64,000 bases of DNA from Bacteroidota bacterium (GCA_018267915.1 JAFDXN010000060.1:124001-188000); one strand, 5' to 3'; positions 9,037 to 18,121 are shown, counted from the stretch's first letter. Translations and numbers: made by a program. Notes: generated from the sequence alone by a model not told the origin.

Positions 9037-9065
9037 AAATAGCCCCGCCATCGGCGGGGCTATTT
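9037..9065. terminator. Bidirectional intrinsic terminator
   Basis: A perfect 13-bp stem (9037-9049 with 9053-9065) with three-base loop ATC. The GC-rich core is flanked by A/T arms that give U-runs on either strand. It separates ccmF from the converging EGF-like gene. Confidence 0.88.
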
Positions 9066-9080
9066 ATAATGAGTAGTTTT

Positions 9081-9632
9081 TTATTTATTCCAGAGCGACT
9101 CTGTGCCACCGTAGTTGGGGTACAAGCCATAATCATCTATTTTGCCCGATGAGTCGATAGTAACTGCATAGCGAACAATGAGCTTGCCATTTTCAGTGTA
9201 ATGCTTGTCCGGATCCAGGTAACCATAGCCCTGAACTGTGCGCCCGTTGAGGCTCTGCCTGTTAATGACGAGTGAATCGCCTTTTACGATGGCGTAAACG
9301 TCATTTGTAAGGAGGTTATAGAAATTGTGGATCTTAACGTCTGTGATATTGTCGCCTGCAATGATGCTAACTGTGTAGTTAGCAGGCTGCCCGGTCATTG
9401 TACCGCTTTCGAATACCGACCAAACGCCCAAAAACTTGTCCCTGGTAATAGTTTCACATTGACTGCCCTCATAACCTGAAAGGCAAAGGCAGTTACCGTC
9501 TTTACAAACACCTCCGTAAGCACACCGTATAGACTTACATTTGTCTGGTTTACAAGAATTATAAGTGACAGCAGAGAATGCCAAAACCGAGCCCAGAGCT
9601 GTGAGAATAATAGTTTTTAAACGTGCTTTCAT
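9081..9632 (-). CDS. EGF-like-domain lipoprotein of unknown function
   Basis: 183 residues from the ATG at 9632 (a longer frame starts at 9674). The N-terminus is basic then hydrophobic and runs into YNSCKPD, so it is probably a lipoprotein cleaved before Cys, although the lipobox is imperfect. Residues ~32-61 hold an EGF-like Cys pattern (CKSIRCAYGGVCKDGNCLC then GYEGSQCE: six closely spaced Cys). The C-terminal ~115 residues form a beta-rich domain (FLGVWSVFESG ...) resembling small lipocalin-like domains of Bacteroidota surface lipoproteins. No enzyme motif is seen. It is flanked by terminators or gaps, so probably single. Confidence 0.72.
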   Translation of the reverse strand: MKARLKTIILTALGSVLAFSAVTYNSCKPDKCKSIRCAYGGVCKDGNCLCLSGYEGSQCETITRDKFLGVWSVFESGTMTGQPANYTVSIIAGDNITDVKIHNFYNLLTNDVYAIVKGDSLVINRQSLNGRTVQGYGYLDPDKHYTENGKLIVRYAVTIDSSGKIDDYGLYPNYGGTESLWNK

Positions 9633-9787
9633 TAGCGCGACTGTTTTAACAAAGCTTAAAGATAAACGAAACAATTTTAAAATGCAACAAGACTATCAAT
9701 TTCCAACCTCAGTCTTTCGCACCTCTGTCAAATAATGACGGAAATATATCCTGTTTAGTTGGATTTCAGAACCTATAAGAAAAAATA

Positions 9788-10630
9788 TTATTTCTCCATT
9801 TCATTTTTATACGCTCTTATCCCTTTGAAAATAGCAGTGGTTATTTCCTTTTGCCCTTTCTCTGAATTCATGTAATCTTCCTCTTCGGGATTGTTGATGA
9901 AGCCACACTCAACGAGCACGCCCGGCATGGCGCTGCCGGCCAGCACTTCAAGGCCTTTTTGCTTAACGCCATAGTCTTGCCGGCCCTGGTTGTAAAACTG
10001 CTGCTGGATCTTGGTGCCTAAGGCTACGCTACGCGACAGGAAAGCTTGCGCGTACTGAGATACAATGATGTCAGTTTGCGGATCGTTCTCGTTCAGCAGA
10101 CCAGGCTCTTCACTCACTGTTTCGCTGTATTCGCCTATTGCCTCTTCTTTTTGACCATTGCGGTGCAGACCGAGCACGTAAGTCTCCGTGCCCTGGCGGC
10201 TGCCTTCGTGGTGACGGATCACCTCATATATAGGTTGTTTCACGCGGCGGCGACCTTTGCGTACCGTTTTATGTCCCACAAGGCGACGCTCGATACGATC
10301 GGCAGTAGAATTGATATGTATGGCGATGAAAAGGTCTGCATTTGCTTTATTGGCGATCTCGTGCCTGTCGACCAGCGTTGGATATTCGTCGCTGGTGCGC
10401 GTATAGATCACACTGACGTCGGGCATGTTTTCCTTGATCATCCGGCCGAGGCGAAGCGCTATGTCGAGCGTCAGGTCTTTCTCCATTGAATACTTACCGC
10501 GGGCGCCTACATCCTTACCACCGTGCCCTGCATCAATGACTATCTTGGATATTTTGCCACCGGCCCCCGCAAAGGATAAAAACGGAAACAATAGAATAAT
10601 AAATAAAAGCGTTAAAAATCTGGTACGCAT
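9788..10630 (-). CDS. N-acetylmuramoyl-L-alanine amidase (Amidase_3)
   Basis: 280 residues with a Sec signal peptide (residues 1-21), so periplasmic. It cleaves the amide bond between muramic acid and the peptide stem during cell separation and wall turnover. Zinc and catalytic residues of the AmiA/B/C (Amidase_3) fold are visible: His in DAGHGGKDVG, Glu in DRHEIANKANAD, His in IAIHINS and the catalytic Glu in VLVECGFINNPEE. An insert of about 65 residues (RRLVGHKTVRKGRRR ... EYSETVSEEPG) interrupts the domain after the IHINS strand, a feature common in Bacteroidota members. lptD is divergent across a 77-base spacer. Confidence 0.92.
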   Translation of the reverse strand: MRTRFLTLLFIILLFPFLSFAGAGGKISKIVIDAGHGGKDVGARGKYSMEKDLTLDIALRLGRMIKENMPDVSVIYTRTSDEYPTLVDRHEIANKANADLFIAIHINSTADRIERRLVGHKTVRKGRRRVKQPIYEVIRHHEGSRQGTETYVLGLHRNGQKEEAIGEYSETVSEEPGLLNENDPQTDIIVSQYAQAFLSRSVALGTKIQQQFYNQGRQDYGVKQKGLEVLAGSAMPGVLVECGFINNPEEEDYMNSEKGQKEITTAIFKGIRAYKNEMEK

Positions 10631-10689
10631 ATTGTGTCTACACGAGTAGTTTTAAAAATCCAAAGTAATTAATCTAGGCTTCAAATAGC

Positions 10690-10697
10690 TATTTTTG
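10690..10697 (+). promoter_or_regulatory. -7 promoter element of lptD
   Basis: TATTTTTG is an exact TAnnTTTG match, 10 bases before the lptD ATG, in the spacer shared with the divergent amidase gene. Confidence 0.55.
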
Positions 10698-10707
10698 CGC
10701 CAGTTGC

Positions 10708-13392
10708 ATGAGCCTGAGCGGTAAATTTATTTCAAAAATTTCAACAGTACGCTGGTTCATACTGTTATGTGCCGCTATTTTTATGGCTGCGTTAACAAAT
10801 ATAAGTTATGCGCAAACAAAAGTAGAGGATTCTACCGCATTAAAGGCCGACACCTCAAAACATATAAGGATTATTGCTGCAGATTCGGTAGTTCTGAAAA
10901 CTGACTCGGTTACAAAGGACACAGTCGGTAAACAGGGACTTGAAGAGCGGCTGGGTATCAAAATTTCAAAAGATGCCTTGCCCTCGGTGGTGACTGCTGA
11001 TGCTACGGATTCGGCCGTTCTGGAGATCAAAAAAGATGTATTCCGCCTATACGGTGATGCCAAGGTGAAATATGAAGATATGCAGCTCAATGCAAACGTC
11101 GTCACGTACGATCAGAAGAGCAATGTGGTAAGCGCCATACCCGCCTACGATACAAATGGCAGACAGACATCTCATCCGGTCTTTACACAAGGCAATGATA
11201 AATACACCTATGATTCGCTGCAGTATAACTTTAAAAGTAAACGTGCTATAGCACGTAATGCACGAACGCAATATGGCGAAGGGTTTGTGGCCAGCCAGCA
11301 GATAAAGCGGAGCGCTGATGCATCGATATACGGACTGCATAATGTATATACTACCTGCGCCCTTGACACGCCGCACTTCGGTATAGTGGCAAAGAAAATA
11401 AAAGTGGTGCCCGACCGGGTTATAGCATCCGGGCCGGCCAATTTTTTTATTGAGGGTATACCGACCCCCATCTTCCTGCCCTTTGCCTTATTCCCAATAT
11501 CGCAAAGACAAAAGTCCGGCTTCATATTGCCCACGTATAGTGTAGAGGCTCAGCGCGGATTGGGCTTACTGGGGGGAGGCTATTACTTCTATATCAGCGA
11601 CCATGCCGACCTGAAGTTGCAAACGAGTATCTTCTCAAAGGGGAGTTACGGAATTGATGCAATAACAGACTACGCAAATATTTATCACTACAGTGGCGGC
11701 CTGGAGTTCGCATACAACTACAATAAAACCGGGGAAAGCTATGAGCCGGGTGCACAGCAGGCACGCGACTATAAACTAAACTGGCGCCACGTAACAGACC
11801 CGAAAGCCAGGCCGGGGCAGACCTTCAACGCATCAGTGAACATTATTACACAGCACTATAATCAGAATAACAGCTACGATCCGACGTTAATAACACAAAA
11901 CCAGTACCAGTCAAATATCAGTTATTCTAAAAACTGGCTTAACAAACCTTATACACTGACCATAGCTGCGACGCATCACCAGAATACCCAAACAGGCGAG
12001 GTAGATGTGACACTACCGCAAATAAATTTCAATGTAGCGCAATTCAATCCTTTTCAAAGCAAACATGCTTCGGGCGCGGCACATTGGTATGATAAGATAA
12101 CGACCAGCTATACGCTGGACGCGCAAAACACGACGACGTTTTACGATAGCCTTTTCAGTCTGAGAACTTTGTCGATGAACGATTTCAAGAATGGTATACA
12201 CCAGCATGTGCCGATCAGTGCGTCGTATAATATACTGCACTACATTACGTCGACATTTAGCGCGAATTACAATGAGTATTGGTACACCCGGCAACTGAGG
12301 CAGCAATATAATGATGCGACTTTTAAAATAGATAGTACCAGCAGTTCAGGATTCTATACGGCGCGCGATTTCAATGCAGCTGTACAGTTAAGTACCAAAA
12401 TATATGGTATGAAGATATTCAAGAAGGGTAAGCTGCATGGCATCAGGCACACGCTCACACCTAATGCTAGCTTTACGTACAACCCTGATTTCCGCACTGA
12501 TCCGTTTAATTATTACTATCGGACCCGGCTTGATACGATAAATAATTACCAGAATTATCAATATCTCTATCCATATATAGGCGGAGACCTGATAGGCCAA
12601 CCGATATCGGGGAAACAAGGCCTGATCGGTTTCGGGCTGGACAACAACCTGCAAATCAAGGTGCGCTCGGGCAAAGATACAATAACGGGCTTCAAGAATA
12701 TTTCTCTGATCGATAATTTCAGCATTCACAGTGCCTATAACATAGCTGCGGATTCTTTTCAGTGGCAGGCGATAGCTTTAGCTTTTCGAACCAACATACT
12801 TGATAAGGTGAGTGTGAATGCAACGGCTAATTTCGATCCTTATGCTTTCGATTACCAGACAGGAAAGCGCATTAAACGCACGATGTGGGATATGGGCCAG
12901 GGCATCGCCCGCTTCCAGAACGCCAATGTGTCGTTGAACGCCGGCTTTGCTTCAAAGCCATCGAAACAAAACACCACAGTGAAAACCGACGAGTACAAAA
13001 GGGTGATGAAAAATGCGGCCTATGATGAGTATGTCGATTTCAACATACCATGGAAATTCACCGTAAGCTATACCATGAACCTTACTAACAGTTACTCCAG
13101 CTTATCAAAGAAGGACACGCTGATCCTGGATCATGCAACAGTGTTCAGCGGCGACTTTAATATAACACCAAAGTGGAAAGTTGGCGTGAAGAGCGGCTAT
13201 AACTTTACACAAAAAGCGATACAGATCACCAGCCTCGAGTTGTACCGCGACCTGCACTGCTGGCAGATGACGCTGTCAACAATACCCTTCGGTCCTAACC
13301 GCAACTTCAATTTTACCCTCCAGGTGAAAGCAACAGTATTGCAAGACCTTAAGATCGTAAAACGAAGGAGTTATTACGACACTGTACGCTAG
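10708..13392 (+). CDS. lptD: LPS-assembly outer membrane protein LptD
   Basis: 894 residues. LptD forms the outer-membrane barrel that inserts lipopolysaccharide into the outer leaflet. The sequence has a signal anchor (residues ~17-35, ending SYAQ), a periplasmic OstA/LptA-like beta-taco domain (KDVFRLYGDAKVKYEDMQLNANVV and following, residues ~110-250) and a long C-terminal barrel of alternating aromatic strands. Motifs such as FPISQRQKSGFILPTYS at the domain junction are typical of Bacteroidota LptD. A low-complexity D/T/V-rich segment lies between signal and taco domain (residues ~35-100). LptE is not adjacent. Confidence 0.88.
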   Translation: MSLSGKFISKISTVRWFILLCAAIFMAALTNISYAQTKVEDSTALKADTSKHIRIIAADSVVLKTDSVTKDTVGKQGLEERLGIKISKDALPSVVTADATDSAVLEIKKDVFRLYGDAKVKYEDMQLNANVVTYDQKSNVVSAIPAYDTNGRQTSHPVFTQGNDKYTYDSLQYNFKSKRAIARNARTQYGEGFVASQQIKRSADASIYGLHNVYTTCALDTPHFGIVAKKIKVVPDRVIASGPANFFIEGIPTPIFLPFALFPISQRQKSGFILPTYSVEAQRGLGLLGGGYYFYISDHADLKLQTSIFSKGSYGIDAITDYANIYHYSGGLEFAYNYNKTGESYEPGAQQARDYKLNWRHVTDPKARPGQTFNASVNIITQHYNQNNSYDPTLITQNQYQSNISYSKNWLNKPYTLTIAATHHQNTQTGEVDVTLPQINFNVAQFNPFQSKHASGAAHWYDKITTSYTLDAQNTTTFYDSLFSLRTLSMNDFKNGIHQHVPISASYNILHYITSTFSANYNEYWYTRQLRQQYNDATFKIDSTSSSGFYTARDFNAAVQLSTKIYGMKIFKKGKLHGIRHTLTPNASFTYNPDFRTDPFNYYYRTRLDTINNYQNYQYLYPYIGGDLIGQPISGKQGLIGFGLDNNLQIKVRSGKDTITGFKNISLIDNFSIHSAYNIAADSFQWQAIALAFRTNILDKVSVNATANFDPYAFDYQTGKRIKRTMWDMGQGIARFQNANVSLNAGFASKPSKQNTTVKTDEYKRVMKNAAYDEYVDFNIPWKFTVSYTMNLTNSYSSLSKKDTLILDHATVFSGDFNITPKWKVGVKSGYNFTQKAIQITSLELYRDLHCWQMTLSTIPFGPNRNFNFTLQVKATVLQDLKIVKRRSYYDTVR

Positions 13393-13457
13393 CTTTGTAC
13401 TATTATTTTATATATTTATAGCCGGACGACTGTTGAGGAGGCGGTTAAAAAGCTTCA

Positions 13458-13489
13458 TTGTACATTTGCCGCTCAAATAACTATTTTTG
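13458..13489 (+). promoter_or_regulatory. Promoter of the E2 gene
   Basis: TTG at 13458-13460, a 21-base spacer, then TATTTTTG at 13482-13489, a full Bacteroidota -33/-7 arrangement. A second -7-like element, TACATTTG, lies at 13461-13468. The start codon is at 13520. Confidence 0.62.
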
Positions 13490-13519
13490 TAGCGCATTCA
13501 AATAATACAAAACACTATT

Positions 13520-14896
13520 ATGGCCATCGTTGACCTGGTAATGCCGAAAATGGGAGAAAGTATCATGGAAGCCACTGTGCTGAAATGGCATAAGAAACCC
13601 GGCGATAAAGTAAAAATGGATGAGACGGTGCTGGAAATAGCGACCGATAAAGTAGACAGCGAAGTGCCGTCGACAGGCGAAGGCGTGATAACTGAAATAT
13701 TATTTAAAGAAAATGATGTGGTGCCAGTGGGTACGGTTATCGCTCGTATCGATTCTGCAGGTGGTGGATCTGTGACAGCTCAGCCTGCAGCTGCACCCGT
13801 GCAGGCACCCCAACCAGCACCCCAACCTGTATACACAGCGCCGGCACCAACGGTACAAGCAGCATCGGCTGCACCTTCGGTAGCGAGTGACGGCGGACGT
13901 TTTTATTCCCCACTGGTGCTGAATATTGCCGGTAAGGAAGGAATCAGCATGGCTGAGCTTGAGCAGATACCGGGTACGGGGAATGAAGGCCGTGTAACCA
14001 AAAAAGATATTCTTAATTACGTAGCGAACAGGAAGAACGGAGCCCCTGCTCCTGCAGCGGCGCCCGCGGCGTATACACCTGCTGTAGAGGCAGTCCCTGC
14101 CCCACAAGCTGCACCCGCGCCTGTTAACAATACGCCAGTAGTTGCCGCACAGCCCGCAGCAACACCTGCGCCGAGTGTTATAAGTGGCAACGTAGAAATA
14201 GTAGAGATGGACCGTATGCGCAAGCTGATTGCCGACCATATGGTGCGCAGCAAGGCAACTTCACCGCACGTGACCAGCTTTACAGAGGCAGACGTTACCA
14301 ACATCGTTCGCTGGCGCGACAAAGTGAAAGTAGCATTTGATAAGAAGTATGGGGAGAAGATCACCTTCACGCCTATATTCATCGAGGCGATAGTAAATTG
14401 CATACGCAAATATCCCATGATAAATAGCAGCGTGGACGGTGACAGGATCATTGTAAAGAAAGATATCAATATCGGCATGGCAACTGCACTGCCAAGTGGC
14501 AACCTGATAGTGCCTGTAATAAAAAATGCCGATACCAAGAACCTGTTGGGCCTGAGCAAAGACGTAAACGGCCTGGCTAATGCGGCACGAAACAATAAAC
14601 TGAAGGCCGACGATACGCAGGGTGGCACTTTTACGCTAACAAACGTGGGTACATTCGGCAGCCTGATGGGTACGCCCATCATCAATCAGCCGCAGGTGGC
14701 GATACTCGCCGTGGGCAGCATCAAAAAACGCCCGATGGTAATGGAGACCGCTGACGGCGACGTGATCGCTATACGCCATATGATGTACCTTTCGCTCAGC
14801 TACGATCACCGTATAGTAGATGGTGCATTGGGCGCCAGCTTCCTGACAGCTGTAGCGAACGAACTGGAAGCTTTCGACCCGGACCGCCTGATCTGA
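13520..14896 (+). CDS. Dihydrolipoamide acyltransferase (E2) of a 2-oxoacid dehydrogenase complex
   Basis: 458 residues, cytoplasmic. The E2 core transfers acyl groups from a swinging lipoyl arm to CoA. The lipoyl domain covers residues 1-78 with the lipoylated Lys44 in the ATDKVDSE motif. An Ala/Pro linker is followed by a peripheral-subunit-binding domain (~128-170, GISMAELEQIPGTGNEGRVTKKDIL), another Ala/Pro linker, and the catalytic domain ending in SYDHRIVDG with catalytic His430 and Asp434. The DKVDSEVPS context resembles branched-chain 2-oxoacid (BCKDH) E2 rather than 2-oxoglutarate E2, and a separate odhB occurs at 41712. E1 and E3 genes are not adjacent. Confidence 0.88.
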   Translation: MAIVDLVMPKMGESIMEATVLKWHKKPGDKVKMDETVLEIATDKVDSEVPSTGEGVITEILFKENDVVPVGTVIARIDSAGGGSVTAQPAAAPVQAPQPAPQPVYTAPAPTVQAASAAPSVASDGGRFYSPLVLNIAGKEGISMAELEQIPGTGNEGRVTKKDILNYVANRKNGAPAPAAAPAAYTPAVEAVPAPQAAPAPVNNTPVVAAQPAATPAPSVISGNVEIVEMDRMRKLIADHMVRSKATSPHVTSFTEADVTNIVRWRDKVKVAFDKKYGEKITFTPIFIEAIVNCIRKYPMINSSVDGDRIIVKKDINIGMATALPSGNLIVPVIKNADTKNLLGLSKDVNGLANAARNNKLKADDTQGGTFTLTNVGTFGSLMGTPIINQPQVAILAVGSIKKRPMVMETADGDVIAIRHMMYLSLSYDHRIVDGALGASFLTAVANELEAFDPDRLI

Positions 14897-14914
14897 TAAA
14901 AAGGAAATAAAGTA

Positions 14915-16108
14915 TTACTCAGCAGCAGGTTTACCTGCTGCTTTTTTTGTGCGGGATCCGATAAACCGCAGGTAGGCGTAGCCAACAATACCTGACACGA
15001 CAGACGCGATAATGACCGCAACTTTTGCCATTGAGCTAACCTCCTCGTTGTCGAAGGCCAGCGTGGCCATGAAAATGGAAATGGTAAAGCCAATGCCTGC
15101 AACCATGCTCATGCCCAGCAATTGCTTCCCATTCATTCGCGCAGGCAGGCTGCCGAACTTTAGTTTTATTGCCAGTCTTGAAAAGGTAAAAATGCCCAAT
15201 GGTTTGCCAATAAGCAGACCGAAAATGACACCATACATGACCGGGGACTGGAACATGCCCGCATTAGCAGGCAGGATAATGGCGGTATTGGCCAAAGCAA
15301 ATAATGGTAAAACCAGGAAGTTAACCGGGTCGTGAAGGGAATGTATGTACCTGTTTATGTTGTTCATCGGTATGCATAGGGCGATCAGCACTCCGGCAAT
15401 GGTGGCATGTATCCCTGAATTGTAAACAAAGTACCACAAAAGTATACCTCCGATCGCGTAAGGATATACACGTTGTACACGGAATTTATTTAGCACGATC
15501 ATTATGCCCAGTACAAGAAGTGCGAGGATAACGAACATAAGGTCGATCTTCGTTGAGTAAAAAGCTGCGATGGTGATAATTCCGCCGAGATCATCGATGA
15601 TCGCAAGCGCCATCAGGAGAATTCGGATAGATAAGGGAGCCCTTTTGCCCAGTAATGATAATACACCTAGGGAAAATGCGATATCCGTAGCCATCGGGAT
15701 GCCCCAGCCATTGCTGTATACCGTTCCGCGGCAAAAAAGAAAATAGATGAATGCGGGCACCAGCATACCTCCCAGGGCTGCAAATATCGGAAGCAAGCTC
15801 TTAGGCAGACTTGATAGCTCACCCACCAGCAATTCGCGTTTGATCTCCATGCCGGCCAACAGGAAGAAAAAAACCATTAGTACATCATTGATGATGTGCA
15901 ATGGCGTGCCTGGCAAATGCAGGATCGTTGACGATAGTGTCTCTTTATTCCACTGCGCGGTATATGCGGGGCCTGGTGAAGTATTACTGAGCCATAGGGA
16001 AACAATAGTGCAACATAACAATACAATTCCAGCAGCCCGGCTATCGTCGGTAAATTCCCGAATGGGGGAGATTATATATTTATTGATATAGCTCTTTCGG
16101 CGAGGCAT
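14915..16108 (-). CDS. nhaA: Na+/H+ antiporter NhaA
   Basis: 397 residues from the ATG at 16108 (a TTG at 16114 adds two residues). An inner-membrane antiporter of about 12 helices that exports Na+ in exchange for H+ and supports salt and alkaline pH tolerance. The paired aspartates of the ion site are present in ALAIIDDLGGI (Asp172-Asp173 of this start), with the supporting Asp in MATDIAFSLG and the amphipathic NDVLMVFFFLLAGMEIKRE helix typical of NhaA. Length and motifs are standard. Its 3' end carries a terminator for the converging E2 gene. Confidence 0.93.
   Translation of the reverse strand: MPRRKSYINKYIISPIREFTDDSRAAGIVLLCCTIVSLWLSNTSPGPAYTAQWNKETLSSTILHLPGTPLHIINDVLMVFFFLLAGMEIKRELLVGELSSLPKSLLPIFAALGGMLVPAFIYFLFCRGTVYSNGWGIPMATDIAFSLGVLSLLGKRAPLSIRILLMALAIIDDLGGIITIAAFYSTKIDLMFVILALLVLGIMIVLNKFRVQRVYPYAIGGILLWYFVYNSGIHATIAGVLIALCIPMNNINRYIHSLHDPVNFLVLPLFALANTAIILPANAGMFQSPVMYGVIFGLLIGKPLGIFTFSRLAIKLKFGSLPARMNGKQLLGMSMVAGIGFTISIFMATLAFDNEEVSSMAKVAVIIASVVSGIVGYAYLRFIGSRTKKAAGKPAAE
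14921..14947 (+). terminator. Intrinsic terminator overlapping the nhaA C-terminal codons
   Basis: A 9-10 bp stem (14921-14930 with 14933-14942) with a tiny loop, followed by seven T residues on the + strand. It ends transcription from the E2 gene. The same bases encode the last codons (KKAAGKPAAE) of nhaA on the opposite strand. Confidence 0.82.
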
Positions 16109-16196
16109 GGACAAATATAGCGAGTAAAGGTGGGGTGAGCTTGAAATGGTAACAAGAAATTACAGTGCTTACAACTGTTGTGAGCCGGGCAGGTAG

Positions 16197-16204
16197 TATT
16201 TTTG
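16197..16204 (+). promoter_or_regulatory. -7 promoter element of the split 5'-nucleotidase operon
   Basis: TATTTTTG is an exact -7 match ending 9 bases before the ATG at 16214. It overlaps the TTG at 16202, so that TTG is unlikely to be the start. Confidence 0.58.
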
Positions 16205-16213
16205 CAGGAGTTT

Positions 16214-16963
16214 ATGAGGATACAAATGGGACGTATAACAGCAGGTTTACTGGCGGCAGTCTTTTTGCTATCTGCATGCCATAGGCCCTATTATATACAG
16301 GAGCACCACGACCAGTTTTACAGTGTAAAGAACGATAAGGCTGACAGCGGTTTTGTAAATATGCTGGCTCCGTATAAGAAATCGATGGATGCGCAGATGC
16401 AAGTGGTAATAGGCCATGCTGACACAACACTGTACAAAGCGCAGCCGGAGAGTACACTAGGTGATTTCCTGGCCGATGCGCAACTGACAATGGCGCAAAA
16501 AATTGACAAAGAAGTAATAGCAGCAGTGGCGAATTATGGGGGGATACGTGTGCCCTACATAAGTGCAGGCGAAATAACGCTGGGAAAGATGTACGAGATG
16601 ATGCCCTTCGACAATATGCTGGTGATCGCAGAGGTGCCCGGGGACGTGATGAAACACTTTTGTGATCATATTGCAAGAGCGAAGGGCTGGCCTGTAAGTG
16701 GTATCCGGTTCGATATTGTGGGTACAGAAGCGAGGAATATTTATATCGATGGATCGCCGCTGGATGTGCACAAGACCTATAAGATAGCAGTTAACGATTA
16801 CATGGCTAATGGTGGGGACAATTGCGACTTCCTCGTGCCGTTGAAAAAAGCGACGACCAATATTTTTATTCGCGACGCGTTGATAGCTTATGTGAAGAAG
16901 CGTGAAGAGCAGCACCAACCGCTGCACCCTAAAATTGAAAACAGGCTGCAATATGGCAACTAG
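16214..16963 (+). CDS. 5'-nucleotidase C-terminal domain lipoprotein
   Basis: 249 residues from the ATG at 16214. The signal peptide ends in LLSAC, a good lipobox, so the mature protein should be lipid-anchored. What follows is only the C-terminal (substrate-binding) domain of UshA/CD73-type 5'-nucleotidases: NYGGIRVPYISAGEITLGKMYEMMPF, then NDYMANGGDNCDFL near the end. These supply the aromatic pocket and hinge for nucleoside binding. The metallophosphatase domain that does the chemistry is encoded by the next gene, whose ATG overlaps this stop by 11 bases, so the two are translationally coupled and presumably form one enzyme. Confidence 0.87.
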   Translation: MRIQMGRITAGLLAAVFLLSACHRPYYIQEHHDQFYSVKNDKADSGFVNMLAPYKKSMDAQMQVVIGHADTTLYKAQPESTLGDFLADAQLTMAQKIDKEVIAAVANYGGIRVPYISAGEITLGKMYEMMPFDNMLVIAEVPGDVMKHFCDHIARAKGWPVSGIRFDIVGTEARNIYIDGSPLDVHKTYKIAVNDYMANGGDNCDFLVPLKKATTNIFIRDALIAYVKKREEQHQPLHPKIENRLQYGN

Positions 16964-17888
16964 AAGAACGTTTATAAAAAAGGCTGCCGCCGGGGGCGCA
17001 CTGATGCTCGCGGGTGGATTTCCTTACCAAAGCCTTGCCGGAGAGCGGGTGCAGAAGCTTACCATACTGCACACCAATGATGTGCATAGCCATTTGGAGC
17101 CCTTCCCGATGGATGGCGGTAAGTACCAGGGGCAGGGTGGTGTGGCGCAACGTGCAGCGCTTGTAGAACAAGTGCGCCAACAGGAAGAGCATGTGCTGCT
17201 TCTTGATGCAGGCGATATCTTCCAGGGTACGCCTTACTTCAACCTGTATAAAGGTGAACCCGAGATAAAAGCCATGAGTATGTTGGGTTATGATGCCTGC
17301 ACGATGGGCAACCATGACTTCGATGCGGGGGTGGAGGGTTTTGCGAAACAACTACCGCATGCGAACTTCCCCGTGCTGACCGCAAATTATGACTTCACTA
17401 ACACGGTGCTGGAAGGCAAAACGCACCCATACAAGATCTTCAGGAAAGGAAAGCTGAAGATCGGCATCTTTGGTTTGGGAGTGGAACTGCACGGGCTGGT
17501 ATCGGACCATGCTTATGGTAACACCAAATATATTGATCCGCTTGTGACTGCGCGAACGGTTACAGAAAAGTTAAAAAAGAACGAGAAGTGCGACATGGTT
17601 ATCTGCTTATCGCATTTGGGATACCAGTACGACTCCAATAAAGTAAGCGATATGGTATTAGCAAAAGAGACAGAGAATATCGATCTCATTATAGGTGGAC
17701 ATACGCATACTTTTTTGGATAAACCCATGAGCGTTATTAATAAAAATGGTGGGGAAACGATCATCAACCAGGTGGGTTGGGCAGGGCTTCGTTTGGGGCA
17801 GCTGGATTTTGTCTTTGATAGCAAAAAAGGTTCCAAACTCGCGAATGCCCAATCTGTAATTATCGCAAAACAAACAAGGGCTTTTTGA
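16953..17888 (+). CDS. Metallophosphatase domain of a split 5'-nucleotidase (Tat substrate)
   Basis: 311 residues from the ATG at 16953. The longer frame beginning at 16902 lies inside the previous gene. The N-terminus has a twin-arginine signal (TRRTFIKKAAAGG, then a hydrophobic stretch), which suggests folding with bound metals before export. The binuclear metal site of calcineurin-like phosphoesterases is complete: TNDVHSH, LLDAGDIFQGTPYF, MGNHDFDAG, LSHLGYQYD and GGHTHTF. It ends before the C-terminal nucleotide-binding domain, which the preceding gene encodes. The likely role is extracytoplasmic hydrolysis of nucleotides to salvageable nucleosides. Confidence 0.88.
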   Translation: MATRRTFIKKAAAGGALMLAGGFPYQSLAGERVQKLTILHTNDVHSHLEPFPMDGGKYQGQGGVAQRAALVEQVRQQEEHVLLLDAGDIFQGTPYFNLYKGEPEIKAMSMLGYDACTMGNHDFDAGVEGFAKQLPHANFPVLTANYDFTNTVLEGKTHPYKIFRKGKLKIGIFGLGVELHGLVSDHAYGNTKYIDPLVTARTVTEKLKKNEKCDMVICLSHLGYQYDSNKVSDMVLAKETENIDLIIGGHTHTFLDKPMSVINKNGGETIINQVGWAGLRLGQLDFVFDSKKGSKLANAQSVIIAKQTRAF

Positions 17889-18121
17889 TTTTTTTTTTAC
17901 ACAAAATGTTAGCAATTTCGTTCTCCCGCTAAGGAAAAATAGCGGGAAGCTACAGAGGCGATTGGGTTTGTACAGAGGGTCAATAAGATAAAATTTTTTT
18001 GGTAAGGTAAGCAAGGTTTTAGCCCGTAAAATTTTTAAAATTTTTTTGCGGGAAAAAAAATCGTCTCTCTAAGGCAACAAGTTTATCAAATTGTGTTAAC
18101 TTGATGAATGAGTAATTAAAA
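17889..18121. other. A/T-rich leader upstream of dnaA
   Basis: 233 bases with no gene. It contains T- and A-tracts, an 8-bp inverted repeat (17924-17931 with 17940-17947) without a U-run, and an AT-rich block around 17990-18060. One DnaA-box-like 9-mer (TTTTACACA, 17895-17903) has a single mismatch to TTATNCACA. One weak box is not enough to call an origin. Confidence 0.45.

Noticed and set aside
14017..14685. A 222-residue minus-strand ORF
   Set aside because: It is antisense to the catalytic domain and Ala/Pro linker of the E2 gene; the low-complexity product mirrors the linker.
17889..18121. Replication origin upstream of dnaA
   Set aside because: Only one 9-mer within one mismatch of a DnaA box is seen, with no cluster. 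In Bacteroidota the origin is often not beside dnaA, so genome-wide skew would be needed.
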